Part shown: positions 55,885-64,000 of the stretch, piece by piece
Layout of the letters: each line of letters starts with the position of its first letter
Numbering within the stretch: the stretch's first letter is position 1
NCBI RefSeq assembly: GCF_963668385.1
Contig: NZ_OY764327.1
Span: 5,836,724-5,900,723 of the forward strand
DNA from: an uncultured Carboxylicivirga sp.
GTDB lineage: Bacteria; Bacteroidota; Bacteroidia; Bacteroidales; Marinilabiliaceae
DNA length: 64,000 nucleotides
Reading direction: 5' to 3'
Notes under the pieces: model-generated
The model's input: the letters and a program-made list of their open reading frames with translations, nothing else
Databases searched by the model: none
Told to the model about the DNA's origin: nothing
Translations under genes and position numbers: made by a program

Positions 55885-56251
55885 AACAAATGTTTTAAAT
55901 AGTATTAAATGAGATGAATTATTAATATTGAGGCGCGGAAAGAAGATTCCGGAGATCTACAGCTTTTGCATCAATATAACAAAACAATGTTTAATAATTC
56001 ACCCCTGAATACAGCGTGAGTATTAGTAATTTGTTAGATAAAAAACACACCTAATACCACATAAATATTCTATATCCTTTTGTAATTAAGCAATACAGAA
56101 AGTCATATATAACTATAAAATCACATTTCAACAATTTACTTATGTTTATCAAAGCCTATAATTTAGACTGACTCTTAATTATATTATCAACAATACATTA
56201 AGCATCAACATCAACCATTTTTAGAGGTACTACAATACCTTATAACAGGCT
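55885..56251. other. Gene-free AT-rich interval of about 370 bases
   Basis: No ORF with a credible start and no strong hairpin were seen before the 21-bp repeat track that starts at 56252. Confidence 0.6.
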
Positions 56252-56437
56252 AAAACACCTTAGGCATATTTATTTTTTTTGTTGATGAACACACTTAAGG
56301 TGTTTTTATACATACTTAAGGCATTGTTATACACACTAAAGGTGTTGATAAGTACACTTGAAGTATTGTTGCGCATACTTAACACGTTGTTGCGCACACT
56401 TAAGGTGTTTTTATATTAACTGGAGGTATATTTAAAT
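56252..56437 (+). repeat. 21-bp degenerate tandem repeat track
   Basis: Seven 21-base units start at 56291, 56312, 56333, 56354, 56375, 56396 and 56417, based on ACACTTAAGGTGTTTTTATAC. The inverted copy AAAACACCTTA (56252-56262) can pair with TAAGGTGTTTT (56296-56306), 11 bp, placing the ATG of the small ORF in the loop. Confidence 0.8.
56285..56419 (+). CDS. Possible 44-residue heptad-repeat microprotein
   Basis: ATG 56285 to TAA 56417-56419 encodes 44 residues: Met-Asn and six heptads (TLKVFLY, ILKALLY, TLKVLIS, TLEVLLR, ILNTLLR, TLKVFLY). Changes between units are mostly conservative, with Leu at fixed positions, which suggests selection on the protein. But the unit also looks like a DNA repeat, no Shine-Dalgarno is seen, and a similar 21-bp repeat exists elsewhere in the window without a clear ORF. 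Function unknown. Confidence 0.4.
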   Translation: MNTLKVFLYILKALLYTLKVLISTLEVLLRILNTLLRTLKVFLY

Positions 56438-56573
56438 ACAACAAGGATGTTGATGTCTATGACAAGAACATAGTTAAGGTAAAGTAAGAGTTTATACAGT
56501 AAATTGTGCCCACTGGATTTAAAAGTAATCACTACTTGATGGCAATACTACTTACTAGCGGCTTTATGCTATA

Positions 56574-57890
56574 TTATAAGTCACAACATTTAGATGTTTT
56601 ATGACTGGCTCTGATGTTGAACACCGGTTTATATGGAATGGTGAAGAAAAATACAGATCCTTTATCTACTTCTGATTCAACCCATATTTTGCCTCCTAAC
56701 AGGCTAACTAATTCTTTAGCAATGGCAAGGCCTAATCCGGTACCTCCATACAATTCTTTTATTGAATTGTTGGCTTTAATAAAGCGCTGAAAAATTTTTT
56801 GGTGCGCTTCAGGATGAATCCCTATCCCATTATCCTTCACATAAAATATTAATTCATTATTTACATTATTATAACCAAACTCAACAGAACCTTTAGGTGA
56901 AAATTTCAACGAGTTAGTTAATAAATAAGATAAAATCTGAATGATTTTAGATTTATCGGAATAAACCTCGAGTTGTTTGTTTTTTATGGATTGCTTAGCT
57001 ACTAATGCTATATTTTGCTTAACAGCCTCCTGATGAAACATGGCAGATAATTCATCTATCAGGTCGTTCACTCTAAATTTTGACAGATTAATTTTTTCCT
57101 GCTTGGTTTCGATAGATGATATTGTCATAATATCAGTAATGATGGCAATTAACTGATCTGCATTTTCCTGAATAATGTGCATAAAGTTTTTACACTCTTC
57201 TTCCGAAAACTCAAAACTGTTTATTAATTCAGCAAATCCTGAAATGGCATTTAAAGGTGTTCGGATTTCATGCGACATATTTTGCAAAAAAGCGGTTTTT
57301 AACAAGTTACTTTCTTCGGCTTTTTCTTTGGTAATGGTTAACTCGCATTCAACTTTTTTACCCTGAGTAATGTCTGTATGTATACCCAGGTTGGCCACAT
57401 GCTTGCCATGTGCATCATAAACCGATTTTGCATTAAAGAGTGTTATAAGGTCTGATCCATCCTTTCGTTTAAACTTAAATTCGCCCTGGATTAATTTATT
57501 ATAACGCAAACGGTTTCTTATTGCTATCATCTCCGAAACGTACTCGTCGTTTGCAAACCGAGTCATATTTTGGTTGAATATATCTTGGGTTGAATAACCT
57601 AACATATTTGCGAATTGCCTATTTAAATAGGTGCAATTACCATTCAAATCAGTCATTACAATACCTTCTCTCGCATTTTCAACAATAATGCGGTAAATTT
57701 CGTATGCTTTATCTTTATATTTTGAAAACGCAACCTCGTCGCTCATATAATGTGAAGCACTCCTATTAAAAGCATCACTTTTTTGGGGGCTAATATAATT
57801 TTGAAGGATTATGTCCTTCTCATGAAGTTCTTTTTCTAATTGAGCTATACGATTTTCGAGATCGTTATAAGTTAAATTACAATTCTTCAT
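56574..57890 (-). CDS. Soluble PAS histidine kinase
   Basis: This 438-residue cytoplasmic kinase has a short coiled coil (about 8-28), a PAS domain (about 65-175; EGIVMTDLNGNCTYLNRQFANMLGYS), HisKA with MSHEIRTPLNAISG (His near 205), and HATPase with YLLTNSLKF, VKDNGIGI and GTGLGLAIAKEL. No membrane segment and no receiver domain exist. It starts 7 bases after the chemoreceptor stop, so the two are one unit: a receptor next to a non-CheA kinase. Confidence 0.92.
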   Translation of the reverse strand: MKNCNLTYNDLENRIAQLEKELHEKDIILQNYISPQKSDAFNRSASHYMSDEVAFSKYKDKAYEIYRIIVENAREGIVMTDLNGNCTYLNRQFANMLGYSTQDIFNQNMTRFANDEYVSEMIAIRNRLRYNKLIQGEFKFKRKDGSDLITLFNAKSVYDAHGKHVANLGIHTDITQGKKVECELTITKEKAEESNLLKTAFLQNMSHEIRTPLNAISGFAELINSFEFSEEECKNFMHIIQENADQLIAIITDIMTISSIETKQEKINLSKFRVNDLIDELSAMFHQEAVKQNIALVAKQSIKNKQLEVYSDKSKIIQILSYLLTNSLKFSPKGSVEFGYNNVNNELIFYVKDNGIGIHPEAHQKIFQRFIKANNSIKELYGGTGLGLAIAKELVSLLGGKIWVESEVDKGSVFFFTIPYKPVFNIRASHKTSKCCDL

Positions 57891-57897
57891 GTTTGAA

Positions 57898-59955
57898 TTA
57901 AAATGTCTGATATTCCTCGTAAACCTTTTTATCCAATTTTTTATTGTATCTGATTTCGGTATTTAAATCAGACGTTTTAATATTTGAAAGCTTATTACCG
58001 GCCGGCCTTTTCGTTGCTTGATTTAACTTGTTTACAGGCGCTGAAGTTGCTGCCTCAACTTTAAAGAAAGAAACCATTTCTTTTAATTTTTCAGCCTGAG
58101 CTGATAATTCCTCCGAATTAGAAGCCAATTCTTCACTAGCAGCCGCATTTTGTTGAGTAACGTAATTGAGTTGCTGAATTGAATTATTAATCTGTATGGC
58201 CCCGGCATCCTGCTCCTGACTCGAAGCGGTTATTTCTTTAATCAGGTTGGTTGTTTCTTCAATTTGCGGCAATAACGATTTCATCTTATCACCCGTTTGA
58301 ACTGCCACTGTTACACCATTATCCACTTCACTAATAATTTCATCTGAAGCTATCTTACTTCGCTCAGCTAATTTTCTTACTTCGGCAGCTACCACTGCAA
58401 AGCCTCTACCATATTCTCCCGAATTTGCTGCTTCAACAGCTGCATTAAGTGCTAAAATATTAGTTTGAAAGGCAATTTCGCTGATTATTTTTGTTTTATC
58501 TGCAATTATTCGGCTAGCCTTAACGGTATCTTCGGTATCCTCCGATAGCTCGTCGATACCTTGTCTTGTTAAATTCGAAATTGATTCGTTTTTAAGGGCA
58601 TTGCTTTTATTTTGCGAAATATTCGAAGCTATTTCCTCCATTGTACTCGAAATTTCTTCAACAGAGGCAGCTTGTTCGCTGGCATGCTGACTTAATTGTT
58701 GAGAAGAAGTACTCAGCTGTTCGCTGGCCAGCACCAGGTTATTTGATCCGTTAATTACCTCCGAAATAATTTCTCTGAGCTTTATTACCATCAATTGCAA
58801 AGAAGCTGCAGTTCGGCCAATTTCATCCTTACTATTGATGTTAATTTGCACATCGAGCTCTCCTTTGGCAATTTTTGACGATACCTCGGCTATGGACTTT
58901 ATTCCAAATAAAACAGGTTTGAGTAAAAAGAAGATACCAATAAAAGTGAGTAGCAAACTAACTATTATTCCAATAATAATGATGGTATTTAAAACCCTTA
59001 AACTCTCGTACATATCCTTTTCGTACAGCGAAACACAAACATAGCAATCGTAAGGTTGATAATACCTGAAAAACTGCTGCTTCCATTCGCTCCCTTTTTT
59101 TTCAGGATGCAAATACCTTGAGTTTCCGGCAATCTCCTTAGAGGCATCCTTCATTTGCTTAAAAAAAGTATCTTTTGCTATGTTTTGTCCTTCAGACTTT
59201 GGGTGAATAATTAAATTACCCTGTGCATCTACTATAAAAGGATATCCTTCGGAGAAATACTTCCTTGATGAAAATTTACTTTTTAAAAAGTCATATTCCT
59301 TTTCTTTAACCCCCACATATAACATCGCTTTTATTTCGCCATTAATTTTAATGGGTTCATAGGCAGTTAGGCACCAATCGTCGATAACAAATGATCGACC
59401 ATAGTACTTTTTACCTTGTTCAATGGTTTTAATAACTTCTGATGTATTAGGTATGAAAGTAGCCACAGCTCTTGTTCCATCGCTTCTACGAACATTGGTA
59501 GCAATTCTTAAATAACCCTCTTTTATCTTTTGGAATATAGTTACCGTTTCTGCCGATTGTGCGCCAATATCATCAACCAATTGGTTATTGTGATAAAGTG
59601 GTTCTCCTTTGTATAACAGGGTTGGTATTTCGCAATCAAATGTTTGATTCGTATTTTGATTACTTACAACAGTGTTTATTTTTTCTTTTGATTCGGTAAT
59701 GCTACCTGAATTAAAAAGGTAGTTGTGAGCAATGTTTAATGATAATTTAACGGTGGCCTGTTTACCATTAACATGCGTATCCAATATATCAACCAAATCG
59801 TTCAGATGCGTATACATTTGCTCATCTGTATTTTTAACAATGCTCTTTTTTAGATAATTGGTAATTACTATCCCTAAGATTGTAAATACTAAAAGAAGCA
59901 ATACAGCAAAAGCACTATTAATTCTGACTTTTAACTTCAGATCTGTAAATTTCAT
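57898..59955 (-). CDS. Cache-domain methyl-accepting chemotaxis protein
   Basis: This 685-residue chemoreceptor has a membrane helix (about 12-30), an extracytoplasmic Cache domain of about 290 residues ([36 protein letters not shown]), a second helix (about 325-348), a HAMP linker and a signalling domain with the tip [24 protein letters not shown] (near residues 495-518) and [16 protein letters not shown]. The tail ends EYQTF, like a CheR-docking pentapeptide. A PAS kinase follows 7 bases later. Confidence 0.93.
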   Translation of the reverse strand: MKFTDLKLKVRINSAFAVLLLLVFTILGIVITNYLKKSIVKNTDEQMYTHLNDLVDILDTHVNGKQATVKLSLNIAHNYLFNSGSITESKEKINTVVSNQNTNQTFDCEIPTLLYKGEPLYHNNQLVDDIGAQSAETVTIFQKIKEGYLRIATNVRRSDGTRAVATFIPNTSEVIKTIEQGKKYYGRSFVIDDWCLTAYEPIKINGEIKAMLYVGVKEKEYDFLKSKFSSRKYFSEGYPFIVDAQGNLIIHPKSEGQNIAKDTFFKQMKDASKEIAGNSRYLHPEKKGSEWKQQFFRYYQPYDCYVCVSLYEKDMYESLRVLNTIIIIGIIVSLLLTFIGIFFLLKPVLFGIKSIAEVSSKIAKGELDVQININSKDEIGRTAASLQLMVIKLREIISEVINGSNNLVLASEQLSTSSQQLSQHASEQAASVEEISSTMEEIASNISQNKSNALKNESISNLTRQGIDELSEDTEDTVKASRIIADKTKIISEIAFQTNILALNAAVEAANSGEYGRGFAVVAAEVRKLAERSKIASDEIISEVDNGVTVAVQTGDKMKSLLPQIEETTNLIKEITASSQEQDAGAIQINNSIQQLNYVTQQNAAASEELASNSEELSAQAEKLKEMVSFFKVEAATSAPVNKLNQATKRPAGNKLSNIKTSDLNTEIRYNKKLDKKVYEEYQTF

Positions 59956-60417
59956 AATTGGTTATTGTAAATCAATACTATAAAATGTATTCAATCAATA
60001 ATTTGTTATTTACTATGTTGTAGATTTATTGTCGGATGACGGGTATAGAGTAAAAAAATTCTAAAGAAGTGCTGCTTTAAGCTATTGTTAATAGGCTACC
60101 ACAATTTAATTCAAAGCCCCCCAAGCTGTATCCTTATATTTGTGAATAACCAGGCAGGTTTAATACCCCAATAGGTTACACAAAAATTAATTTGGTGCGC
60201 TACTAAACAAGTTTCTATTTGCAAATAGTAATACTTACATTTTTTCTCAACCGCCTCATCCAACACCTTCGTTAGTCATCAAACTATCTTTGCAACAATA
60301 ACAAATGCTTTTATTGACTATTTAATACACTGCTTTAAAATATATTTACAAATGTACTCTGTTGAATTTGATAGGAAACAACACAATTCAAATCTATAAT
60401 TATAAAAATCAAACCTT
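59956..60417. other. Gene-free AT-rich interval with one orphan -7 box
   Basis: About 460 bases upstream of the chemoreceptor and downstream of the AraC gene. On the plus strand TATCTTTG at 60285-60292 matches TAnnTTTG, but only tiny ORFs of up to 15 codons follow, so it may be chance or drive a small RNA. Nothing else was supported. Confidence 0.5.
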
Positions 60418-61272
60418 TTATGCTCTAAATAGCTTTGGTGAAGTACCTGTATGTTTCTTGAAAAAATTATTAAAATAGGCAGGGTACTCAAATCCAAGCA
60501 TATAAGCTATCTCATTAATATTTAAATCGGAATGTTTTAATATAGCTTTAGCTTCAATAACTATCCGTTCATGAATATGTGCAGAGGTAGATTTACCCGT
60601 GGCTTTTTTTACAGCTCGGTTTAAATAATTGATATGTACAGCCAAAATATTTGCATAATCTTTGGGCGTTTTATACTGAAGTGGCTGACCTAATTTTGTA
60701 TTGGCAAATTGCCTGTCTAATAATCCCAGAAACGTTGAACTCAACCTTGTAGAGGCATCAACCTTATCCCCATTCATCTTAGAAGGTTTCATTTTTAAAG
60801 CTTCGTGAAGTATTAAGTTGATGTAAGTACGAATTAAGTCTTCTTTATGGGGGTAACACGAATTCTGTTCTGCAATTACTTTCTTAAAAATATCCTTCAA
60901 TAACTCTCTTTGATCCTCTGATATTTTAACAATAGGAGAACCATCTATTTTAAAAAAAGAAGAATTTAATAAACTTTCTTGCCGATCAGTTACTTTAAAA
61001 AACTCATCTGAAAATAAAATTGTGTATCCTTCAATATCAGAAGATACCGTTTGCCATGAATAGGGTACCAGAGGAGTACCAAAAAAAAGGATAGAACCGT
61101 CTTCGTGATACTTCTTGTCTGCGTAATAAATAATTCTTTTACCGGAAGTGATACATATCTTATAAAAATGCTTTCGCCCATAAACAAGATTTATATTGGC
61201 ATCACCTTCTATTTTAAAAGCATTAAAACCACTAATATTTAGCTGATAATTACAATCTGAAACAATTTTCAT
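60418..61272 (-). CDS. AraC family transcriptional regulator
   Basis: Starting at ATG 61272 this is a 284-residue regulator; a GTG twelve bases upstream is less likely. A cupin-like N-terminal part precedes a C-terminal AraC domain with two helix-turn-helix units (NYLNRAVKKATGKSTSAHI, LNINEIAYMLGFEYPAYFNNFFKKHTGTSPKLFR). Such regulators in Bacteroidota usually sit near a target transporter; the EamA gene upstream on the same strand is a possible target but is separated by 470 bases. Confidence 0.92.
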   Translation of the reverse strand: MKIVSDCNYQLNISGFNAFKIEGDANINLVYGRKHFYKICITSGKRIIYYADKKYHEDGSILFFGTPLVPYSWQTVSSDIEGYTILFSDEFFKVTDRQESLLNSSFFKIDGSPIVKISEDQRELLKDIFKKVIAEQNSCYPHKEDLIRTYINLILHEALKMKPSKMNGDKVDASTRLSSTFLGLLDRQFANTKLGQPLQYKTPKDYANILAVHINYLNRAVKKATGKSTSAHIHERIVIEAKAILKHSDLNINEIAYMLGFEYPAYFNNFFKKHTGTSPKLFRA

Positions 61273-61740
61273 AGATAAAAACACATAACCACATCACTCC
61301 CACTTGTTTTATTTATAATAGGCATGATGAACTCTCTCTTAAAACTTAGTAAAAACAAAGAAATAGCGGTTCTCAAAAAACCATATCTAAATAAAGTTTA
61401 CAAACATACTATTCTTCAATAAAAGTTCAAACACCAATGAATTCCTTCATAACGGTTTTAGGTTAACTACATCGACAAAAAAACTTTTAATCTAAATTTG
61501 AATACTTTGCTATTTCTTTAACTGATTAATACAAAAGTAATACAAGAGTCACTTATTGAGATAAAACTATTCAAATTAAAAATTATGAGAATCAAACTTT
61601 TTTATAATTAATAAATCGGATACCCAAAGCAGAACTAACGGCTAAAGAATAGTACTTTCGCATAATTAATAAAGTTGCTAAACCTTATACTTTTCGTCTA
61701 ACTTTTAAATAATTCAATGTTAATAAAGAAATAAGCCCTT
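61273..61740. other. Leader and gene-free interval upstream of the AraC gene
   Basis: It contains the AraC promoter (61401-61431) and a long AT-rich stretch. No ORF with a start and no strong hairpin were seen. Confidence 0.6.
61401..61431 (-). promoter_or_regulatory. Promoter of the AraC gene
   Basis: On the minus strand TTTG (61431-61428), 19 bases, then TATGTTTG (61408-61401): both consensus elements at standard spacing. Start of transcription near 61394 leaves a leader of about 120 bases. Confidence 0.75.
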
Positions 61741-62655
61741 CTATTTCATATTCTTTGTTTCTTCTTTAGCCTTACTGGTAGTAACCAGATAAACGCCTGC
61801 AAAAACCAACACAATAGCAAAAACCTTTGGCCAGCCAAAACTATCTAACTGAAGCATAACAGCGGCTATGGCAGCTACAATAGGTTGCACATTATTATAC
61901 ATGGTGGCCACCGTTGGTCGAAGGTATTTTTGTGCAATGGGTATCATCATATACGACAAAAAAGTGGATCCAAGTACGATAAAGGCAAGCTGTCCCATGG
62001 TAGTAACCGACATATTAGCATAATCAACACCCGAAATATTAGACCAGGTAAGTGGCAAATAGATGCACGCACTAAAAAGAAACATCCATTTCATAATGGT
62101 AATGGAGTGATATTTTTTGATGATATTTTTAAAAAACACAAAGTATATAGCATAGCTAAACTGCGCCATAAAGCACAATAAAATTCCCTTTAATCCTAAT
62201 TCGCCAAACGATTTACCCGACGAACTATTGAGGATAATAACAATGGCTCCGCTTGCCCCAATGGCAATACCAACCAGCTTTTTCCAGGTAACCGGTTCTT
62301 TTAAATAAAAGGCCGAAATAACCATGGCAATAATAGGTAAAGTAGTAGTGACAATAGAAGCATTAATGGGCGAAGTATACGAAACACCAAACACAAATAC
62401 TCCCTGATTAAGAATAATACCAAACAGAGCACCCAACACCAGCCATCGTAAATCTTTAAACGGAATGCGTTCTTTGGGAATAAACATCGAGGCAGTCCAA
62501 AAAGCAATAGCTGCACCCGTTACCCGATAGGCAACGATCGTCCATGCATCAATATTACTGTTAACAACCACCGCCTTTACAAAAGGCGACATTAGACCCC
62601 ATGCCATATTTGCAACTATCATTGCCATATGGCCTTTCACTTTATCTATTCTCAT
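61741..62655 (-). CDS. EamA/DMT family transporter
   Basis: Starting at ATG 62655 this is a 304-residue protein with ten hydrophobic segments and two EamA repeats (GHMAMIVANMAWGLMSPFVKAV and GLKGILLCFMAQFSYAIYFVFFK, cited by start). DMT family members export metabolites such as amino acids or nucleotides; the substrate is unknown. An in-frame TTG at 62697 was rejected for lack of context. Confidence 0.88.
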   Translation of the reverse strand: MRIDKVKGHMAMIVANMAWGLMSPFVKAVVVNSNIDAWTIVAYRVTGAAIAFWTASMFIPKERIPFKDLRWLVLGALFGIILNQGVFVFGVSYTSPINASIVTTTLPIIAMVISAFYLKEPVTWKKLVGIAIGASGAIVIILNSSSGKSFGELGLKGILLCFMAQFSYAIYFVFFKNIIKKYHSITIMKWMFLFSACIYLPLTWSNISGVDYANMSVTTMGQLAFIVLGSTFLSYMMIPIAQKYLRPTVATMYNNVQPIVAAIAAVMLQLDSFGWPKVFAIVLVFAGVYLVTTSKAKEETKNMK

Positions 62656-62793
62656 TTCGGATGCAAAAGTGAGAAAAGAAGCGATACTTTGTATCAACTT
62701 GCCTTAATAATTAAAGTGCAAATCAAAAAAAGGTCCAACTTTTAAGCTGAACCCCACTAACTTTACTTAATCTTACACTAAACCGATAATTTG

Positions 62794-63291
62794 TTAGTTT
62801 TTTGAATTATTTAACCACATGGTAAGCATCCAGTGTTCTTTCTCCAATGAACGAATCATAGAGTTCATCAAATCCAGTGTCGCCATATCACCGGCTTTTT
62901 GAGCCGCCTCGGCAACATCCACCAATAATCCATCTAGTTTTTCAATATCACCCAAAACCTGTTGCGTCATTTGAATAGGTGTTAAATCGGTTCCGGTTTC
63001 TTTAATTTCGGCTACCTGCAAATACTCACCTAATGTACTCATGGGTGTTTTACCAAATACTCTGATGCGTTCGGCAACCTCATCAATATTAGTAACAGCA
63101 GCGGTATATAGCTCTTCAAACTTTTCGTGAAGGTCGAAGAAGTCGCCACCTTTAACATTCCAATGGTAGTTTCTTAATTTTTGATAGAAAATATGGTAGT
63201 TAGCCAATACAATGTTCATTGTTGATACCATTTCGGCAGTATCTAATCCTGTAAATCCTAATTTTCGGTATGTTTTTATTGTAGTTTCCAT
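62794..63291 (-). CDS. dps: Dps family ferritin-like DNA-protection protein
   Basis: This 165-residue protein matches Dps: NYHWNVKGGDFFDLHEKFEELY holds the ferroxidase His, Asp and Glu, and the family ending EHWMLTMWL follows. Dps forms a 12-mer that stores iron, consumes peroxide and binds DNA. It is a likely oxidative-stress gene, like yaaA elsewhere in the window. Its promoter could not be read. Confidence 0.93.
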   Translation of the reverse strand: METTIKTYRKLGFTGLDTAEMVSTMNIVLANYHIFYQKLRNYHWNVKGGDFFDLHEKFEELYTAAVTNIDEVAERIRVFGKTPMSTLGEYLQVAEIKETGTDLTPIQMTQQVLGDIEKLDGLLVDVAEAAQKAGDMATLDLMNSMIRSLEKEHWMLTMWLNNSKN

Positions 63292-63617
63292 GATATTATA
63301 TTTTTTAAAAATGATTAATTATGCGAATCAACAGCTGACCCACTTTGGGAGTCCTTTATAATACGTTCATATTCCACGGGTTCCACCAGCGGCTATTCAT
63401 ATTAAATCCTGAAGGGATTTATAAATGTTTGAAGGACATTAAGAATAATAGCCTTGTGCGAAGCGCGGGGTGACTATTTGACTAATGATACAACTCCGAT
63501 AGTGGGTTGAACTATGATATAAAAACAATTTGAACTATTGATTCGCATTTATTATTTGATTGTATATTATTCGAAATTTATGGTCGCTATTGTGCCATAA
63601 CATTCTTTCACTTGAAT
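63292..63617. repeat. Intergenic region with a long degenerate inverted repeat
   Basis: GGCTATT near 63411 pairs with AATAGCC near 63447; inside, TTAAATCC pairs with GGATTTAT, and outside CCACGGG-like and CGCGGGG-like arms extend the similarity from about 63371 to 63478. This looks like a dispersed hairpin element or its remnant. No ORF is supported. Confidence 0.5.
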
Positions 63618-64000
63618 TTATTCGTAAAACATCAGAACAGGCTTGTCTGACTTACTTGATATTTCAATGGCCTGACTTTTATTAAACAGGTTCTCGAAAA
63701 AATCTTTCTTTTCGCGAAGCACAGCCACCAGATCGTAGCCATTTTGGGTGGCATAATTATTTATACCATCTGTAATATCTGATGCTTTAATGGTTCTTAC
63801 CACCAACTTGTTGTAGTTTACTTTATCAAGAATTTCTTTGCCGACATTAATGGTGTCAAATTTTTCGATTTCGTCGGCTGTGGCAATATGAAGCAGGGTT
63901 ACCTTTGCATTAAATACCTCTGCAATGGAAGTTAATTTCTGCAATTTAGGTATATCAACTTCCAGGAAGTTGGATGCATAAAGTATTTTCGTAAAAGGTT
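63618..64000 (-). CDS. Universal stress protein domain, 5' end outside window
   Basis: The visible part is about 127 residues and its frame remains open to the end of the window. Upstream codons read TKILYASNFLEVDIPKLQKL, the normal first strand and helix of a UspA domain, followed by FNAKVTLLHIATADE and the end SDKPVLMFYE. The apparent start at 63944 (TTG) is therefore internal. It may be the second domain of a tandem UspA protein. Function: stress resistance, probably by nucleotide binding in this family. Confidence 0.85.
   Translation of the reverse strand, partial: PFTKILYASNFLEVDIPKLQKLTSIAEVFNAKVTLLHIATADEIEKFDTINVGKEILDKVNYNKLVVRTIKASDITDGINNYATQNGYDLVAVLREKKDFFENLFNKSQAIEISSKSDKPVLMFYE

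Noticed and set aside
56291-56437. CRISPR-like array at the 21-bp repeats
   Set aside because: Units are contiguous without spacers and degenerate.

Overview
The window comes from an AT-rich, free-living member of the Bacteroidota, probably of the Marinilabiliales/Marinifilaceae type; the order is an inference from gene content. Supporting signs are the -7 promoter motif TAnnTTTG before many genes (twice with TTTG exactly 19 bases upstream), few strong Shine-Dalgarno sites, a secreted protein with a type IX secretion C-terminal sorting domain, LytS/LytTR regulation and lipoproteins with short lipoboxes. No rRNA, tRNA or CRISPR array was seen.

Layout. 1-15 kb is housekeeping: tldD-tldE, trhO, thrS-infC-rpmI-rplT, dapB, two signal peptidases I, a LapA-like and a WbqC-like protein, a Nudix/NlpC-P60 pair on the minus strand, and a 7TM-HD phosphodiesterase. 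15-24 kb holds a chemoreceptor divergent from an orphan sugar-binding lipoprotein, a PfkB kinase, an SIS isomerase / phosphohexomutase / isochorismatase operon, a tRNA-dihydrouridine synthase and a DeoR regulator. 24-33.5 kb holds yaaA, two unknown proteins, a two-gene 5'-nucleotidase, an Lrp regulator, an MscS channel, an M64 peptidase and an aldo-keto reductase. 33.6-46.8 kb carries a secreted zincin-like protein, an operon with a repeat-rich exported protein, a LytS kinase, a degenerate LytS-like partner and a LytTR regulator, then an ABC-F ATPase and a periplasmic-sensing histidine kinase. 46.9-51.1 kb is the Phe/Tyr biosynthesis operon. 51.1-55.2 kb is a hairpin-rich repeat region containing a DUF559 nuclease gene and broken by an IS21-family insertion. 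55.2-64 kb has an unknown protein, a 21-bp repeat track, a PAS histidine kinase with a Cache chemoreceptor, an AraC regulator, an EamA transporter, Dps and a truncated UspA.

The most interesting points are these. (1) A 23-codon leader peptide, nine aromatic residues in ten, lies between a full promoter and an intrinsic terminator just before pheA, with a visible antiterminator: a Phe/Tyr attenuator. (2) A 217-bp tandem array of GC-rich double-hairpin modules brackets a DUF559 PD-(D/E)XK-like nuclease gene, which looks like a mobile or selfish module. (3) Six heptads (TLKVFLY-like) are encoded by a 21-bp repeat in a 44-codon ORF. (4) A histidine-kinase-like protein lacks both the phospho-accepting His and the N-box Asn, beside an intact kinase. 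(5) infC appears to start at an ATA codon behind a perfect Shine-Dalgarno.

Working together: the aromatic operon makes Phe and Tyr from DAHP onward and is sensed by its own leader. The two chemoreceptors share CheR-docking-like tails, and each is paired with another sensory protein. The LytS/pseudo-LytS/LytTR set probably forms one signalling complex with the exported repeat protein.
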